Assembly: GCF_001029435.1 (NCBI RefSeq)
Contig: NZ_LDOV01000016.1
Span: 124,001-188,000 of the forward strand
Source: Photobacterium aphoticum
Lineage (GTDB): Bacteria; Pseudomonadota; Gammaproteobacteria; Enterobacterales; Vibrionaceae
DNA: 64,000 nucleotides
Direction: 5' to 3'
A program made the translations under genes and the position numbers. Within the stretch, counting starts at the first letter, position 1; every line of letters starts with the position of its first letter. Positions 54,348 through 63,629 of the stretch are shown here, piece after piece. The notes beneath the pieces are model-generated. The model saw only the letters and a list, made by a program, of their open reading frames with translations, was not told the DNA's origin and ran no database searches.

Positions 54348-54382
54348 GTCGCGAGCGGGTACTCCCCCTTCTCGCTTGCGAC
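54348..54382 (+). other. Hairpin between galT and galK
   Basis: GTCGCGAGCG (54348-54357) pairs with CGCTTGCGAC (54373-54382), ten pairs with one G-U, around a 15-base pyrimidine-rich loop; it ends 29 bases before the galK ATG and has no T-run. It may tune galK expression relative to galET. Confidence 0.6.
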
Positions 54383-54411
54383 AGACCCCAATTTGAAGAC
54401 GAGAAACAACC

Positions 54412-55575
54412 ATGACGAATGCACTTATCCAAAACGTAAAAACCGCTTTTGAGCAAGTTCTGGGTTACGCCCCAAGCCACATCATTCAGGCACCGGGCCG
54501 CGTGAACCTGATCGGTGAGCACACCGACTACAACGACGGTTTCGTACTGCCTTGCGCCATCAACTACCAAACGGTTGTGGCAGCGAGCAAGCGTGAAGAC
54601 AACATCGTGCGCGTGGTGTCGGTAGATTACGGCAACGCAGTGGATGAGTTCGACCTGACTCAAGCCATTACTTTCCAAGAAAACAAGATGTGGGCGAACT
54701 ACATTCGTGGCGTGGTGAAGTGCCTGTTGGCGCGTGGTTACCAGTTTACCGGTGCAGACATCTCTGTGAGCGGCAACGTCCCACAAGGTGCGGGCCTGAG
54801 CTCTTCGGCAGCACTGGAAGTGGTGATTGGTCAAACCTTCAAAACCCTGTACAACCTAGAGATCAGCCAAGCCGAAGTGGCACTGAACGGTCAGCAAGCA
54901 GAGAACGAATTTGTCGGCTGTAACTGCGGCATCATGGATCAGATGATCTCTGCCGAAGGCCGTGAAAACCACGCGCTACTGTTGGATTGTCGCAGTCTGG
55001 AAACCCAAGCGGTTTCTATGCCGGAAGACATGGCGATTGTGATCATCAACTCCAACAAAAAACGTGGCCTGGTCGACAGTGAGTACAACACCCGTCGTAC
55101 ACAGTGTGAAGAAGCGGCGAGCATCTTTGGCGTAAAAGCCCTGCGTGATGTGACCATTGAGATGTTCAATGAGAAAGTCGACACACTGGATCCACAAGTA
55201 GCTAAGCGTGCACGCCACGTGATCACTGAAAACGACCGTACACTGGCAGCCGCTGACGCACTACGTGCGAACGATCTGAAACGCATGGGTGAGCTAATGG
55301 CTGAATCTCACGCGTCAATGCGTGATGACTTTGAAATCACTGTGTTTGAAGTCGACACACTGGTTGAAATTGTGAAGAACGTGATTGGCGAGCAAGGCGG
55401 CGTGCGCATGACCGGCGGCGGCTTCGGCGGCTGTATCGTGGCACTGGTTCCACCAACATTGGTTGATGACGTAAAAGCGGCAGTTGAAGCACAATACGAA
55501 GCAGCGACTGGCCTGAAAGAATCCATCTACGTGTGTCAGGCCAAAGACGGCGCTGGCTTGGTAGAAATGCTGTAA
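54412..55575 (+). CDS. galK: Galactokinase
   Basis: A 387-residue GHMP-family kinase that phosphorylates galactose at C1. Signature [19 protein letters not shown] (sugar site), ATP loop [15 protein letters not shown] and the C-terminal [17 protein letters not shown] are all intact, as is the catalytic Asp in CNCGIMDQM. Length matches E. coli (382). It is the last gene of galETK, with a strong terminator after it. There is no galM downstream. Confidence 0.95.
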   Translation: MTNALIQNVKTAFEQVLGYAPSHIIQAPGRVNLIGEHTDYNDGFVLPCAINYQTVVAASKREDNIVRVVSVDYGNAVDEFDLTQAITFQENKMWANYIRGVVKCLLARGYQFTGADISVSGNVPQGAGLSSSAALEVVIGQTFKTLYNLEISQAEVALNGQQAENEFVGCNCGIMDQMISAEGRENHALLLDCRSLETQAVSMPEDMAIVIINSNKKRGLVDSEYNTRRTQCEEAASIFGVKALRDVTIEMFNEKVDTLDPQVAKRARHVITENDRTLAAADALRANDLKRMGELMAESHASMRDDFEITVFEVDTLVEIVKNVIGEQGGVRMTGGGFGGCIVALVPPTLVDDVKAAVEAQYEAATGLKESIYVCQAKDGAGLVEML

Positions 55576-55616
55576 GGCTCGCGATACTTCCTCGATAAGC
55601 GACAAAGAAAGCAAAA

Positions 55617-55653
55617 AGACACCGCGCAGACGAGAATTTGCGCGGTGTTTTTT
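55617..55653 (+). terminator. Terminator of galETK
   Basis: ACACCGCGCA (55619-55628) pairs with TGCGCGGTGT (55639-55648) and is followed by six T residues. Confidence 0.9.
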
Positions 55654-55966
55654 GTTGGGGGGATATCTAGGTTGATAGGTTTCCTTTCCCCATTAATAGG
55701 GAAATTTAACGCAAACACGATTTCATTCACTTTCTGCAATTTCAGTAATGTGCGTAAGAAACGTACTGGCTAATTAGTCTCGCATTCCCTCAGTGTATTC
55801 ACACTCTCAAGTTTTTCTTTGACACATATATTTAGTCACTAGCCAGGCTGATATTTTTAATAACTGTGATTATTGGCAGTTTGACTTTTTTTGTTTAAAT
55901 GTATAATGCACCTAAATGTTTTGCATACGCACAACTTGCCATATCAATTATAAGAACAGGGATGAA
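55654..55966 (+). promoter_or_regulatory. Upstream region and promoter of the Septu-like pair
   Basis: No gene is seen. A likely sigma-70 promoter is TTGACT (55881-55886), 15 bases, TATAAT (55902-55907), about 60 bases before the ATPase start. No reverse transcriptase or retron-like inverted repeat is present. Confidence 0.6.
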
Positions 55967-57430
55967 ATGAGATTCCAAATATTGAAGGTAACGCTCGATA
56001 ACACTGAATATGAGATTTCAAAGTTCAAAGAAAGCAAAAATAATCTTATTAGCGTTATGACAGGAAAAAACGGCGCAGGAAAGAGCCGCATACTAGAATT
56101 TATCACTAATAGTTTTTATGTTAGTGATGACTTTCTACTAGAGTACCCAGAGAACTGGAGTTTTCATTTCAACAATCCTAACTCTGACTATAGTCACAAT
56201 CAAGTTATGTACCGTGCTGGTACTGAAGTGTGCGAAATGCAGAGGATAAACAGTAAACTCGCGAGTATATTTAAAACATCAAAGTTTATTGAAAACCGAT
56301 ATGATCTTTTTCCTAGTCGATTGATATGTTTATCTACAAGCCCATTCGATCGCTTTCCTTTAAATACCAAAAAAGCATCCAAACAAAGTATATATTCATA
56401 TATAGGAATGAAAAACAGTAAGCGTAGTAGTTCTTTAGTATCCCTAGTTTCTAATGTCATTGATAGTATGTTCAAGGAACCAGAGAAGATTGAAACTAAT
56501 CTCGAAGTTATAAAAAAAACCCTTTCATATTTAGGATATGGGAATCGTATATTAGTATCTTATCGTTCCAACTTTAAGTTAAACGAAACTGAACTATCAA
56601 GACAGGTAGTGTCAGATATTCTATCAAGTGTTGACGGCCCAGTATTTAATGAAAGAAGAATTGGTTCTTATCAATGGGATCAGGCTGTAGAAGAAGTCTA
56701 TCGGAGCATTCAGACTTTAATTTCTGCTAATGGTTGGAAGTGGAAGTCATCATTTAGTATCCCGATAAATTTATCAAAAGGGAATTTTTTAGAAGATGAT
56801 TATATTAAATCGATCCAAGTTTTATCGATGTATGAATTGTTTTCAATTAAGAGCTTAAAGTTATCTATATCTGGAGATAACCGAAAGTTTGTAGACTTTA
56901 CACATGCAAGTTCTGGTGAACAGTGCTTATCTTTAATGTTGTTGGGAATTGCTAGTCAAATTGAAGATGGCTCATTGATCTGTATCGATGAACCAGAGAT
57001 AAGCCTACACCCTGAGTGGCAAGAAGAGTTTGTACCACTCATCGATAATTTGTTCTCAAATTACAAAGGATGTCACTTTGTGATTGCTACGCACTCCCCT
57101 TTGATTATTTCAAAACTTGTTGGTGATCATTGCAGTGTTTTAGACCTTGATAGAAATGAACAGATAGAATTATCTAATAACAGAGGTTATTCTTCTGACT
57201 ATCAATTGGCAACTCTTTTTAAATCTCCCGGATTTAAAAATGAATATTTAGTCAATGAAAGTCTAGATATTCTCACATCCTTATCTAAAGAGGTGAATGT
57301 CGATGAAGATGTACTGCAGCGAGCTGAAGTACTGATTAACTTACTGGAGAAGTTAGATGAGATAGATCCTGTTTATTCTCTAATCTCAACAATTAAAAAA
57401 GTAATTGAGGTCGTTGTTAATGATCGATAA
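55967..57430 (+). CDS. ptuA: PtuA-like AAA/ABC-type ATPase (Septu defence)
   Basis: A 487-residue ATPase of the OLD/ABC-like AAA_21 kind. Visible: Walker A GKNGAGKS (33-40), ABC-type signature SSGEQ (315-319), Walker B LICIDEPEISLHP (Asp341, Glu342) and the switch histidine in ATHSP (His376). The long insert between Walker A and the signature (about 55-310) is typical of anti-phage ATPases. It overlaps by 11 bases a gene for an HNH protein, the two-gene layout of Septu (PtuA senses phage and controls the nuclease PtuB). AGGG precedes the chosen ATG; a 51-base extension is open upstream. DNA is much richer in A+T than galETK, which suggests transfer. The assignment is by motifs and context only. 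Confidence 0.82.
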   Translation: MRFQILKVTLDNTEYEISKFKESKNNLISVMTGKNGAGKSRILEFITNSFYVSDDFLLEYPENWSFHFNNPNSDYSHNQVMYRAGTEVCEMQRINSKLASIFKTSKFIENRYDLFPSRLICLSTSPFDRFPLNTKKASKQSIYSYIGMKNSKRSSSLVSLVSNVIDSMFKEPEKIETNLEVIKKTLSYLGYGNRILVSYRSNFKLNETELSRQVVSDILSSVDGPVFNERRIGSYQWDQAVEEVYRSIQTLISANGWKWKSSFSIPINLSKGNFLEDDYIKSIQVLSMYELFSIKSLKLSISGDNRKFVDFTHASSGEQCLSLMLLGIASQIEDGSLICIDEPEISLHPEWQEEFVPLIDNLFSNYKGCHFVIATHSPLIISKLVGDHCSVLDLDRNEQIELSNNRGYSSDYQLATLFKSPGFKNEYLVNESLDILTSLSKEVNVDEDVLQRAEVLINLLEKLDEIDPVYSLISTIKKVIEVVVNDR

Positions 57431-58049
57431 CGAAGTTGAATATTCAGAGGAACAAATTCAGCTAATAACTCAGTACTTGGAAAGAGAGAATATTAGCGGA
57501 GATGACTGGGGAAACGAAGAATTCAATGAAATAAGAGGGGTAATCAAGAATCATTACAAAATAGAACAAGGTTATAAATGTCCTTATTGTACCGTCGTTT
57601 ATCCTGTTAATCATGGTATGGCTTGGGATATAGAACATATTGTAGCTAAAGATAAAAAAGTTCAGTTTATGTTTGAACCTAGAAATCTTTGTGTAGCATG
57701 TAAAGATTGTAATGCCGCAAAAAGTTCAAAAGAAGTACTCACCAACCCAACTAGGGTTAGATTCCCTAAAAATAGTAGGGACTATAAGATAGTACATCCA
57801 CATTTTGATGAGTATAGTGAACATATAAGTGCTGTTGTTCCTGGTGAGTTTTATAGACCTTTAACGGAGAAGGGGGAGTTTACAATTATTACTTGCAGAT
57901 TACTGAGGTTTTATGGTGTTGTTCAAAGAGAGCAACCAGAACAAGAAATAAATGACTTGGCCAAGGTTCTAATTAATTCAGAGGGGGCAGCAAGGCGTGT
58001 AATAGAAGACGAATTGGTTCGTAGAATTACAGCAAAAAGAAAGCCATAA
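57420..58049 (+). CDS. ptuB: PtuB-like HNH endonuclease (Septu defence)
   Basis: A 209-residue protein with a zinc-bound HNH nuclease domain at about 50-105: CPYC (Cys54, Cys57), DIEHIVAKD (Glu72, His73, the general base), RNLCVACKDCN (Asn89, Cys94, Cys97) and a closing AAKSS. This is the TIGR02646/PtuB-like pattern. An N-terminal helical part and a C-terminal tail rich in Glu/Arg flank it. In Septu the nuclease is held by PtuA and degrades nucleic acid on infection. The ATG at 57420 overlaps the ptuA end; the TTG at 57405 is rejected. Base composition matches ptuA. Confidence 0.85.
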   Translation: MIDNEVEYSEEQIQLITQYLERENISGDDWGNEEFNEIRGVIKNHYKIEQGYKCPYCTVVYPVNHGMAWDIEHIVAKDKKVQFMFEPRNLCVACKDCNAAKSSKEVLTNPTRVRFPKNSRDYKIVHPHFDEYSEHISAVVPGEFYRPLTEKGEFTIITCRLLRFYGVVQREQPEQEINDLAKVLINSEGAARRVIEDELVRRITAKRKP

Positions 58050-58265
58050 TGAACACTCAATACATTTAATTAAATATAGAAACTTTATGAAGCGTTTAAA
58101 ATTAATCTATAATGTCAGTTTTAATTTTGATTCGTTAAATTGATTCTTGATATAAAATTAACCTTTGACATGTTCGCAATAAATTGAATTTATATTGCGT
58201 TATTTTTAACTCGAAATATCACAATCTGGAACTTTAAGCACTACCCACCTACTTACTAACATGAA

Positions 58266-58296
58266 CTCAATCTTACAACCAATGTGTAAGATTGAG
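58266..58296. other. Perfect hairpin after the Septu-like pair
   Basis: CTCAATCTTACA (58266-58277) pairs perfectly with TGTAAGATTGAG (58285-58296) around a seven-base loop, between the convergent Septu-like operon and LysR gene. It lacks a T-run. The rest of 58050-58318 is A+T-rich without a gene. Confidence 0.65.
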
Positions 58297-58318
58297 CATC
58301 AATACATTCAGCCCCCTA

Positions 58319-59257
58319 TCACACATACGACTGCTTCACTATCAGCTCCCGCAGCCATTTATGGCTTGGGTCGTTATCCAGCTGCTTGTTCCATATCAGG
58401 AACAGACCACCGGCAGATAAATCCAGCGGCAACGGCTTCAATTCGATATTTGGGTTGTCGGCAAATTCTTGCAGACATTTGCTTGGGTAACTCAAAATCA
58501 GATCGCTGTTTTCACACAACCGCACAGCACTGGCAATGTTTGACATGTTCACCGCATAGTCGAGCGTGAGGCGTTGTTGATCCAAGACTTCGTGCAGCAA
58601 CCAGCGGGCGATCCCGCCTGTCATCACTTGAATGTGGCGGTACTTCAAGTAGGTTTCCAGATTCCATGCTTCTTGCAGTGCGGGGTGGCCTTTTCGCATC
58701 ACGCAAGCGGTGGTGTCTTGCAACAATTCTGCATAGCGAAGGGAATCCGGCAGGCTTTCGATGTGGGCAGTGGCGCGTTTGTCCCATTCAAAAATACCTA
58801 TGCCAAAATCCACTTCCCTTTTTTGTAGGCGATGAATGCTCGCTTCATTCCAGTCGCGGTTTTCAATCGTGATATGCGGGGCAGATTCCAACATGGTCGG
58901 GAAGACATGCTCGAATACCATGGAATAGGCAGTTTCAACCAAATCAAAGGTAAACAGGCGGTTGCTGTTGGCGGGGTCAAATTGTTCCGGCGCACTCAGC
59001 TGATCAATATGCAGCAAAATCGCTTCTAACTTGGGTTCCAGCGCCAAAGCTTTGGGAGTGGGTAATAAGCCTTTCGACTGGCGTTCAAACAGCGGGTCAT
59101 CAAACACTTGGCGCAATTTTGTCAGCTGTTTACTGACCGCAGACTGGGATAAATAGAGCTTACTGGCCGTGCGTTTTACGTTGCGTTCTTGCAGCAGTAC
59201 GTACAAGCAAATCAGCAAATTCATGTCGTATTTAAGTAGGCGAGAAATCTCTATCAT
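58319..59257 (-). CDS. LysR family transcriptional regulator
   Basis: A 312-residue regulator. The helix-turn-helix is DMNLLICLYVLLQERNVKRT, ASKLYLSQSAVSKQLTKLRQ, with the wing FDDPLFERQSKGLLPT. This NodD/LeuO-like form (DMNLL start) is typical of LysR proteins that regulate distant or divergent genes. The effector domain includes RDWNEASIHRLQKREVDFGI. The divergent neighbour is a hexapeptide acetyltransferase gene, a candidate target. No clear T-N11-A dyad was noted in the 129-base gap. Confidence 0.87.
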   Translation of the reverse strand: MIEISRLLKYDMNLLICLYVLLQERNVKRTASKLYLSQSAVSKQLTKLRQVFDDPLFERQSKGLLPTPKALALEPKLEAILLHIDQLSAPEQFDPANSNRLFTFDLVETAYSMVFEHVFPTMLESAPHITIENRDWNEASIHRLQKREVDFGIGIFEWDKRATAHIESLPDSLRYAELLQDTTACVMRKGHPALQEAWNLETYLKYRHIQVMTGGIARWLLHEVLDQQRLTLDYAVNMSNIASAVRLCENSDLILSYPSKCLQEFADNPNIELKPLPLDLSAGGLFLIWNKQLDNDPSHKWLRELIVKQSYV

Positions 59258-59386
59258 GATATTCCTGAAGGTAAACGCATGGGTGAAAAGAAGTCACTTC
59301 TTATCATATCACTATTGCGCTACATTCCGCCCCGTCGATTAACTGGGGCGCTGATTTGCCCTCTATGATGCATGGATTGAAAGGTA

Positions 59387-59941
59387 ATGACCGAATTTGA
59401 AAAGATGATGGCTGGCAATGACTTCGATGGTGGCGATCAGGGTATTAATGCGATTCGCGACAGGGCGTCACACTTGTTGCTGACATTAAACCAGACCATT
59501 GATGACACCCAACGCAGCGAGCTGTTGCATGAGTTAATGGGCAGCATCCCGGCTTCGAGCATTATCCGTTCACCGTTCCTGTGTGAGTTCGGTAAAACCA
59601 TTTTTATTGGTGAAGGCACATTCATCAACATGAACGTGACCATGCTCGATGGCGCTAAAATCAGCATCGGCAATAATGTGTTAATTGGCCCGAACACGCA
59701 ATTTTACACCGCCAGCCACTCGCTCAATCACTTAGAACGCCGCAACTGGGAAACCTATTGTCAGCCGATCACGGTGGAAGACGATGTGTGGATTGGTGGC
59801 AATGTGGTGATCAACCAAGGGGTGACAATCGGTGCACGTTCTGTGATTGCGGCCAACTCGGTGGTCAATGCGGATGTTCCGCCTGATTGCCTCTACGGCG
59901 GCACGCCGGCCAAACTGATCCGTCGTATTGACGAGAAATAA
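59387..59941 (+). CDS. Hexapeptide-repeat O-acetyltransferase (maltose/galactoside acetyltransferase-like)
   Basis: A 184-residue left-handed beta-helix acetyltransferase of the Maa/LacA/NodL group, using acetyl-CoA. An N-terminal cap (EKMMAGNDFDGGDQGINAIR) precedes the repeats IFIGEGTFINMNVTMLDGAK, ISIGNNVLIGPNTQFYTASH (His is the catalytic base), DVWIGGNVVINQGVTIGARS and a C-terminal GGTPAKLIRRI. It acetylates a sugar or related hydroxyl; given the galactosides in the window LacA-like action is possible but not shown. AAGG is too close to the ATG, so ATG 59405 is an alternative. Confidence 0.82.
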   Translation: MTEFEKMMAGNDFDGGDQGINAIRDRASHLLLTLNQTIDDTQRSELLHELMGSIPASSIIRSPFLCEFGKTIFIGEGTFINMNVTMLDGAKISIGNNVLIGPNTQFYTASHSLNHLERRNWETYCQPITVEDDVWIGGNVVINQGVTIGARSVIAANSVVNADVPPDCLYGGTPAKLIRRIDEK

Positions 59942-60120
59942 TACGACACACAAGCACACAGCGTCGTATGAATATGTACGCTGTGTGTTTGACACGGTGG
60001 AGAAGCACGAGAGCATCATGACGTCATTCCTGTCTCACTCTCACAGAGCTCGTGAAGTGATAGGCTTTCTCCCTCAATTCGATTAGCATTTGGCTTTCTT
60101 TTCATACCCTTTTTGAGTAC

Positions 60121-60477
60121 ATGAGCATGCTCGCGTATTTGTCCGCTTTACCAGCCTATGTCTCCCTATCTGCCGCGATCCTGTTTGAAGTGATCGCCAC
60201 CAGTTTGCTACCCCGCACCCAGTCTTTTACCTCACTGCCTTACACAGTCACGGTGCTGGGTTGCTACGGCTTGGCGTTCTTTTTGTTGTCCGTCACGGTA
60301 AAGACTCTCTCGATTGGCGTGGCTTATGCCATCTGGTGTGGCGTGGGGATCGTGCTAGTCGCCTCTGCAGGCTGGTTACTGCACGGACAAAAACTGGATG
60401 TGGCAACCGTGATTGGTATGGCGCTGATCATCGCGGGTGTGATAATCATTAATCTGTTTTCGGGAAATGGGCATTGA
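60121..60477 (+). CDS. SMR family efflux protein
   Basis: A 118-residue four-helix small multidrug resistance protein. The essential membrane Glu is in AAILFEVIATSLLPRTQSFT, and GVAYAIWCGVGIVLV and GMALIIAGVIIINLFS are highly typical of EmrE/QacE-like members. It works as an antiparallel dimer in the inner membrane, exchanging protons for cationic compounds or guanidinium-like molecules. The ribosome-binding site is weak; ATG 60127 is also possible. It is monocistronic. Confidence 0.88.
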   Translation: MSMLAYLSALPAYVSLSAAILFEVIATSLLPRTQSFTSLPYTVTVLGCYGLAFFLLSVTVKTLSIGVAYAIWCGVGIVLVASAGWLLHGQKLDVATVIGMALIIAGVIIINLFSGNGH

Positions 60478-60506
60478 TTCCACCAGCGGCCTAAATTACA
60501 GATACA

Positions 60507-60534
60507 AAAACGGACTGCCTTTGCAGTCCGTTTT
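60507..60534. terminator. Bidirectional terminator between SMR and VOC genes
   Basis: AAAACGGACTGC (60507-60518) pairs perfectly with GCAGTCCGTTTT (60523-60534) over a four-base loop; each side ends in T residues on its own strand. Confidence 0.9.
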
Positions 60535-60556
60535 GCTGTCCACACTCGCGGGATAC

Positions 60557-61042
60557 TTACTCGTAATCAGACGAGTACGTTTCTTCGTAAGTGTGCGAGT
60601 AAAGCTCGAATAATGTGCCGAACGGGTCTTCTAGGTACACCATTTTCGCCGGCTTGCTGTCATCTTCTGGGTGATAACGCATGATGTCCATTCTGACTTT
60701 ACCGCCGTATTGTTCTACACGCTCAATGGTGGCTTCAAAGTCATCACTTTGTAGTGAAAAGTGGAACAAGCCAATACGAGAGAAATCAACACGGTGGCGC
60801 TCTTGGTGATCAACCATCTCAAACATTTCAAAACCGACACCATCCTTCGTCACAAGGTGGGCAATATTGAAGCCTTTAAAGCCTTCTCCGAACACTTCGA
60901 TACACATACGGCCGATGGCGGTTTCACGCTCTTCGACAACAGGGGTGTTGTCCATAACAATGCGTAGACCAAGTGCTTTAGTATAAAATTCAACGGCTTT
61001 AGTCATATCGCTGACCATAATACCAATGTGACTCATTTTCAT
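60557..61042 (-). CDS. VOC family (glyoxalase/dioxygenase-like) protein
   Basis: A 161-residue metal-binding vicinal-oxygen-chelate protein: MKMSHIGIMVSDMTKAVEFYTKAL is shown here in part (SHIGIMVSDMTKAVEFYTK), then GIGLFHFSLQSDD-like RIGLFHFSLQSDDFEATIE and YLEDPFGTLFELYSH. Metal ligands His in SHIGI, Glu in FEMFEMV, His in LFHFS and Glu in FELYS are in the expected four positions. Family roles include glyoxalase I, fosfomycin resistance and ring-cleaving dioxygenases; none is favoured. GGAG precedes the ATG by seven bases. Confidence 0.82.
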   Translation of the reverse strand: MKMSHIGIMVSDMTKAVEFYTKALGLRIVMDNTPVVEERETAIGRMCIEVFGEGFKGFNIAHLVTKDGVGFEMFEMVDHQERHRVDFSRIGLFHFSLQSDDFEATIERVEQYGGKVRMDIMRYHPEDDSKPAKMVYLEDPFGTLFELYSHTYEETYSSDYE

Positions 61043-61185
61043 AATACTGCTCCAGATTCGCTCTATAAGGTTTCGTGTCAGGGGCATTCCCTGTGTCGAT
61101 GAGGAGAGTATAGGGAGCACTGGTTATTAGTTGAAATTATCGATTATTATATAAATGATAATTTATTTTTATTATCGTCATGCAA

Positions 61186-61218
61186 TAAAAAAAGGGCTTG
61201 TTCCAAGAACAAGCCCTT
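61186..61218 (-). terminator. Terminator of the potD-aphA operon
   Basis: AAGGGCTTGTTC (61192-61203) pairs perfectly with GAACAAGCCCTT (61207-61218); read on the minus strand it runs into a T-run. Confidence 0.9.
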
Positions 61219-61246
61219 CGGTTTACATCAGAGTGTGATGGTGTGC

Positions 61247-62299
61247 TTACGCGTTATCGTTCTGCACACGCATAAAGCCGTCCAGTACCGCGACGGTGTT
61301 GTAACCCAGATCGTCAACGGCATAACCGCCTTCAAACACGAACAGGGTCGGCAGATCCAGCGTACCCAACTGACGGCCAATCTCGGCGTAGTCGGTGCGG
61401 TTTAGCTTAAAGAAGCTGATTGGATCGTGCTCGTACGTGTCCATACCCAGCGAGATCACCAAAGCATCGGCACCGAATGCACGGATTTTTTCCAATGCAG
61501 TCGCCAGTGCAGGGCCGTACAGTGACCAATCGGTTTTACCCTGTGGCAATGGCAGGTTCAGGTTGAAGCCTTCACCTTTGCCTTCACCGATCTCATCATC
61601 AAAACCGATGTAATGCGGGTAATCGTAATCCGGATCACCATGGATCGAGACAAACAACACGTCGTCACGCTCGTAGAAAATGCTCTGAGTACCGTTACCG
61701 TGGTGGTAATCGATATCCAAAATCGCCACTTTATCTTTACCCTGACGGCGCAGTGACTCTGCTGCAATCGCGGCATTGTTGATGTAGCAGTAACCGCCCA
61801 TCAAATCTGGCGCAGCGTGGTGACCCGGTGGGCGACACAGGGCAAACGCCGCTTTCTCACCATTCACCAGCAGATCAGCACCAGTCAGAGCACATTCCAT
61901 CGCGGCGTGGATTGCTTCAAAACTGGTTTTGGTGATCGCCGCTGTCATATCAAAGCTGTAGTAACCCAGCTTGCCTTCGATGTCTTTTGGAATACGATGG
62001 CGCAGGTGACGCGGGCTCACGAAGCAGTACGGTGACGCATCATGCTCGTCGCCGTAACGTGCTTCCCATTCAGACCATGCTGACTGCAGGAATGCCACGT
62101 AATCTGGCGTATGTACCCAGTGCATTGGCTCAATACCAAATACCGCAGGCTCACTTACAGTAAAACCGCCGTGCTGATGAATGGCATTCAATACCATGTC
62201 TGCACGCTCTGGTTTTTCAAAACACGGTGTCGGTTCACCGGACAGGAACTCGTACTTTACGCGGTGCAGGCGCTGTTTGTCGGTGTAAATAACCTTCAT
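61247..62299 (-). CDS. Acetylpolyamine amidohydrolase (histone deacetylase family)
   Basis: A 350-residue Zn-dependent deacetylase of the HDAC/AcuC/APAH superfamily. Catalytic His pair in CRPPGHHAAPDLMGGYCYIN, Zn ligands in ILDIDYHHGNGTQ (Asp, His) and LGMDTYEHDP (Asp), and transition-state residue in FEGGYAVDDLG (Tyr). APAH removes acetyl groups from N-acetylputrescine, acetylcadaverine or acetylspermidine. The ATG follows directly on the TAA of the polyamine-binding protein gene, which supports the polyamine substrate and translational coupling. It acts in the cytoplasm. Length agrees with Mycoplana APAH (about 341). Confidence 0.88.
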   Translation of the reverse strand: MKVIYTDKQRLHRVKYEFLSGEPTPCFEKPERADMVLNAIHQHGGFTVSEPAVFGIEPMHWVHTPDYVAFLQSAWSEWEARYGDEHDASPYCFVSPRHLRHRIPKDIEGKLGYYSFDMTAAITKTSFEAIHAAMECALTGADLLVNGEKAAFALCRPPGHHAAPDLMGGYCYINNAAIAAESLRRQGKDKVAILDIDYHHGNGTQSIFYERDDVLFVSIHGDPDYDYPHYIGFDDEIGEGKGEGFNLNLPLPQGKTDWSLYGPALATALEKIRAFGADALVISLGMDTYEHDPISFFKLNRTDYAEIGRQLGTLDLPTLFVFEGGYAVDDLGYNTVAVLDGFMRVQNDNA

Positions 62300-63322
62300 T
62301 TACTTCTTCAGCTCCATCCAGAAACGCTCGTACAGGCCAACTGCATCGCCGACGCTGCCCAGGAACTGGCCTTTTTGCTTCACGTCTGCTGGCGGAAAGA
62401 TGATTTCGCTGTCACGAATGCTCGCAGGCAGGTGCTGCAATGCTTGCAGGTTCGGCGCAGCGTAGCCGATTTCTTTCACCAAGGTGGCTTGGTTTTCTGG
62501 TTCCATCAAGAAGTTGATGAAAGCGTACGCGGCTTCTTTGTTTTCTGCCTGGCTTGGGATCACGATGTTATCCATCCAGAAGATCGCGCCTTCAGTTGGG
62601 TACACGTATTGGATCGCCGGGTTTTCTTGCTGCGCACGGTGTGCGGTACCGTTCCACTGCATACCCACGTTCACTTCGCCCGTAATAAGCGGTACATGCG
62701 GTGCATCCGAGTTGAATACGGTTACCGCAGGTTTCAAGGTTAGCAGACGATCAAACGCTTGCTGCAACTCGGCTTCATTTTGCGAGTTCACACTGTGGCC
62801 ATTGATGATCAGCGCCATGCCCATCACATCACGAACGTCATCCGTCAGGAGCAACTGACCGGCGAATTCCGGCTTCCACAGATCTTCCCAGCTTTTCAGC
62901 TTACCCGCCGCGATCACATCAGAGTTATAACCCATTGCCGTACTGCCCCACATGTATGGCAGCGAGTAGTTGTTTTGTGGATCAAACTCTTGATTCAGGA
63001 TAGTGGTATCCAGATCGTTAAACGCGGTAATCTTGCTTTTGTCTAATTTGTGCAGCAAGCCGTCATTCGCCAACTTGGACACATAATAAGTGGATGGCAC
63101 CACAATGTCGTAACCTTTGCCGTCAAGCAGCTTTAGCTTGGCGTACATGGTTTCGTTACTTTCAAAGGTCGCGTAGTTCACCTTGATACCGGTTTCTTTG
63201 GTGAAATCTTCAATCAAAGATTGTGGCAGGTATTCAGACCAGTTGTAGACATTGAGTGATGCCGCAGAAGCAGGCACAGAGAAAAGACCCATCAGGGTTA
63301 AAGCAGCAAGTGTTTTATTCAT
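62300..63322 (-). CDS. Periplasmic polyamine-binding protein (PotD/PotF type)
   Basis: A 340-residue extracytoplasmic binding protein with a Sec signal peptide (LAALTLMGLFSVPASAAS). The mature part matches PotD/PotF: LNVYNWSEYLPQSLIEDFTK, ETGIKVNYATFESNETMYAK, GYDIVVPSTYYVSKLANDG, YMWGSTAMGYN and FWMDNIVIPSQAENKEAAY. The family binds spermidine or putrescine in the periplasm for an ABC importer. The permease and ATPase genes are not in this window, so it may serve an importer encoded elsewhere, or bind acetylated polyamines for the APAH encoded immediately after it. The ribosome-binding site is weak. Confidence 0.9.
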   Translation of the reverse strand: MNKTLAALTLMGLFSVPASAASLNVYNWSEYLPQSLIEDFTKETGIKVNYATFESNETMYAKLKLLDGKGYDIVVPSTYYVSKLANDGLLHKLDKSKITAFNDLDTTILNQEFDPQNNYSLPYMWGSTAMGYNSDVIAAGKLKSWEDLWKPEFAGQLLLTDDVRDVMGMALIINGHSVNSQNEAELQQAFDRLLTLKPAVTVFNSDAPHVPLITGEVNVGMQWNGTAHRAQQENPAIQYVYPTEGAIFWMDNIVIPSQAENKEAAYAFINFLMEPENQATLVKEIGYAAPNLQALQHLPASIRDSEIIFPPADVKQKGQFLGSVGDAVGLYERFWMELKK

Positions 63323-63629
63323 TTACGTATCGTCAACTAACATAATATCAGTAATTTTGACGCGATATTGCGCCGGCGCGCATTAGACCGGAGTGACGAC
63401 GGCAAATCAAGCGCTAAGTAATCGTTTACTTGATATAACACAGCACTTATCCATAGGCGACCAAAAAACAAACAAGCAAAATGATACATTCATCACAAAA
63501 TTATTTGAGGCGTATGTAACTGTTACGTTTGATTAATTTTGTTAATGCTAACCATTTGAAATGCAAATCACACCTTCTTGCCCTGCTCCCTATAGTTAAA
63601 TTAACAGTAGGAAACATGCAGGTTAAATT
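63323..63629. other. Divergent intergenic region, potD-type gene and BCCT gene
   Basis: About 300 bases holding the promoters of the two divergent genes. A G+C-rich stretch GCGCCGGCGCGC lies at about 63370-63381; the remainder is A+T-rich. No operator could be assigned. Confidence 0.45.

Noticed and set aside
55654-55966. Retron non-coding RNA upstream of the ATPase/HNH pair
   Set aside because: Some retrons have ATPase/HNH effectors, but no reverse transcriptase gene or long inverted repeats are present here.
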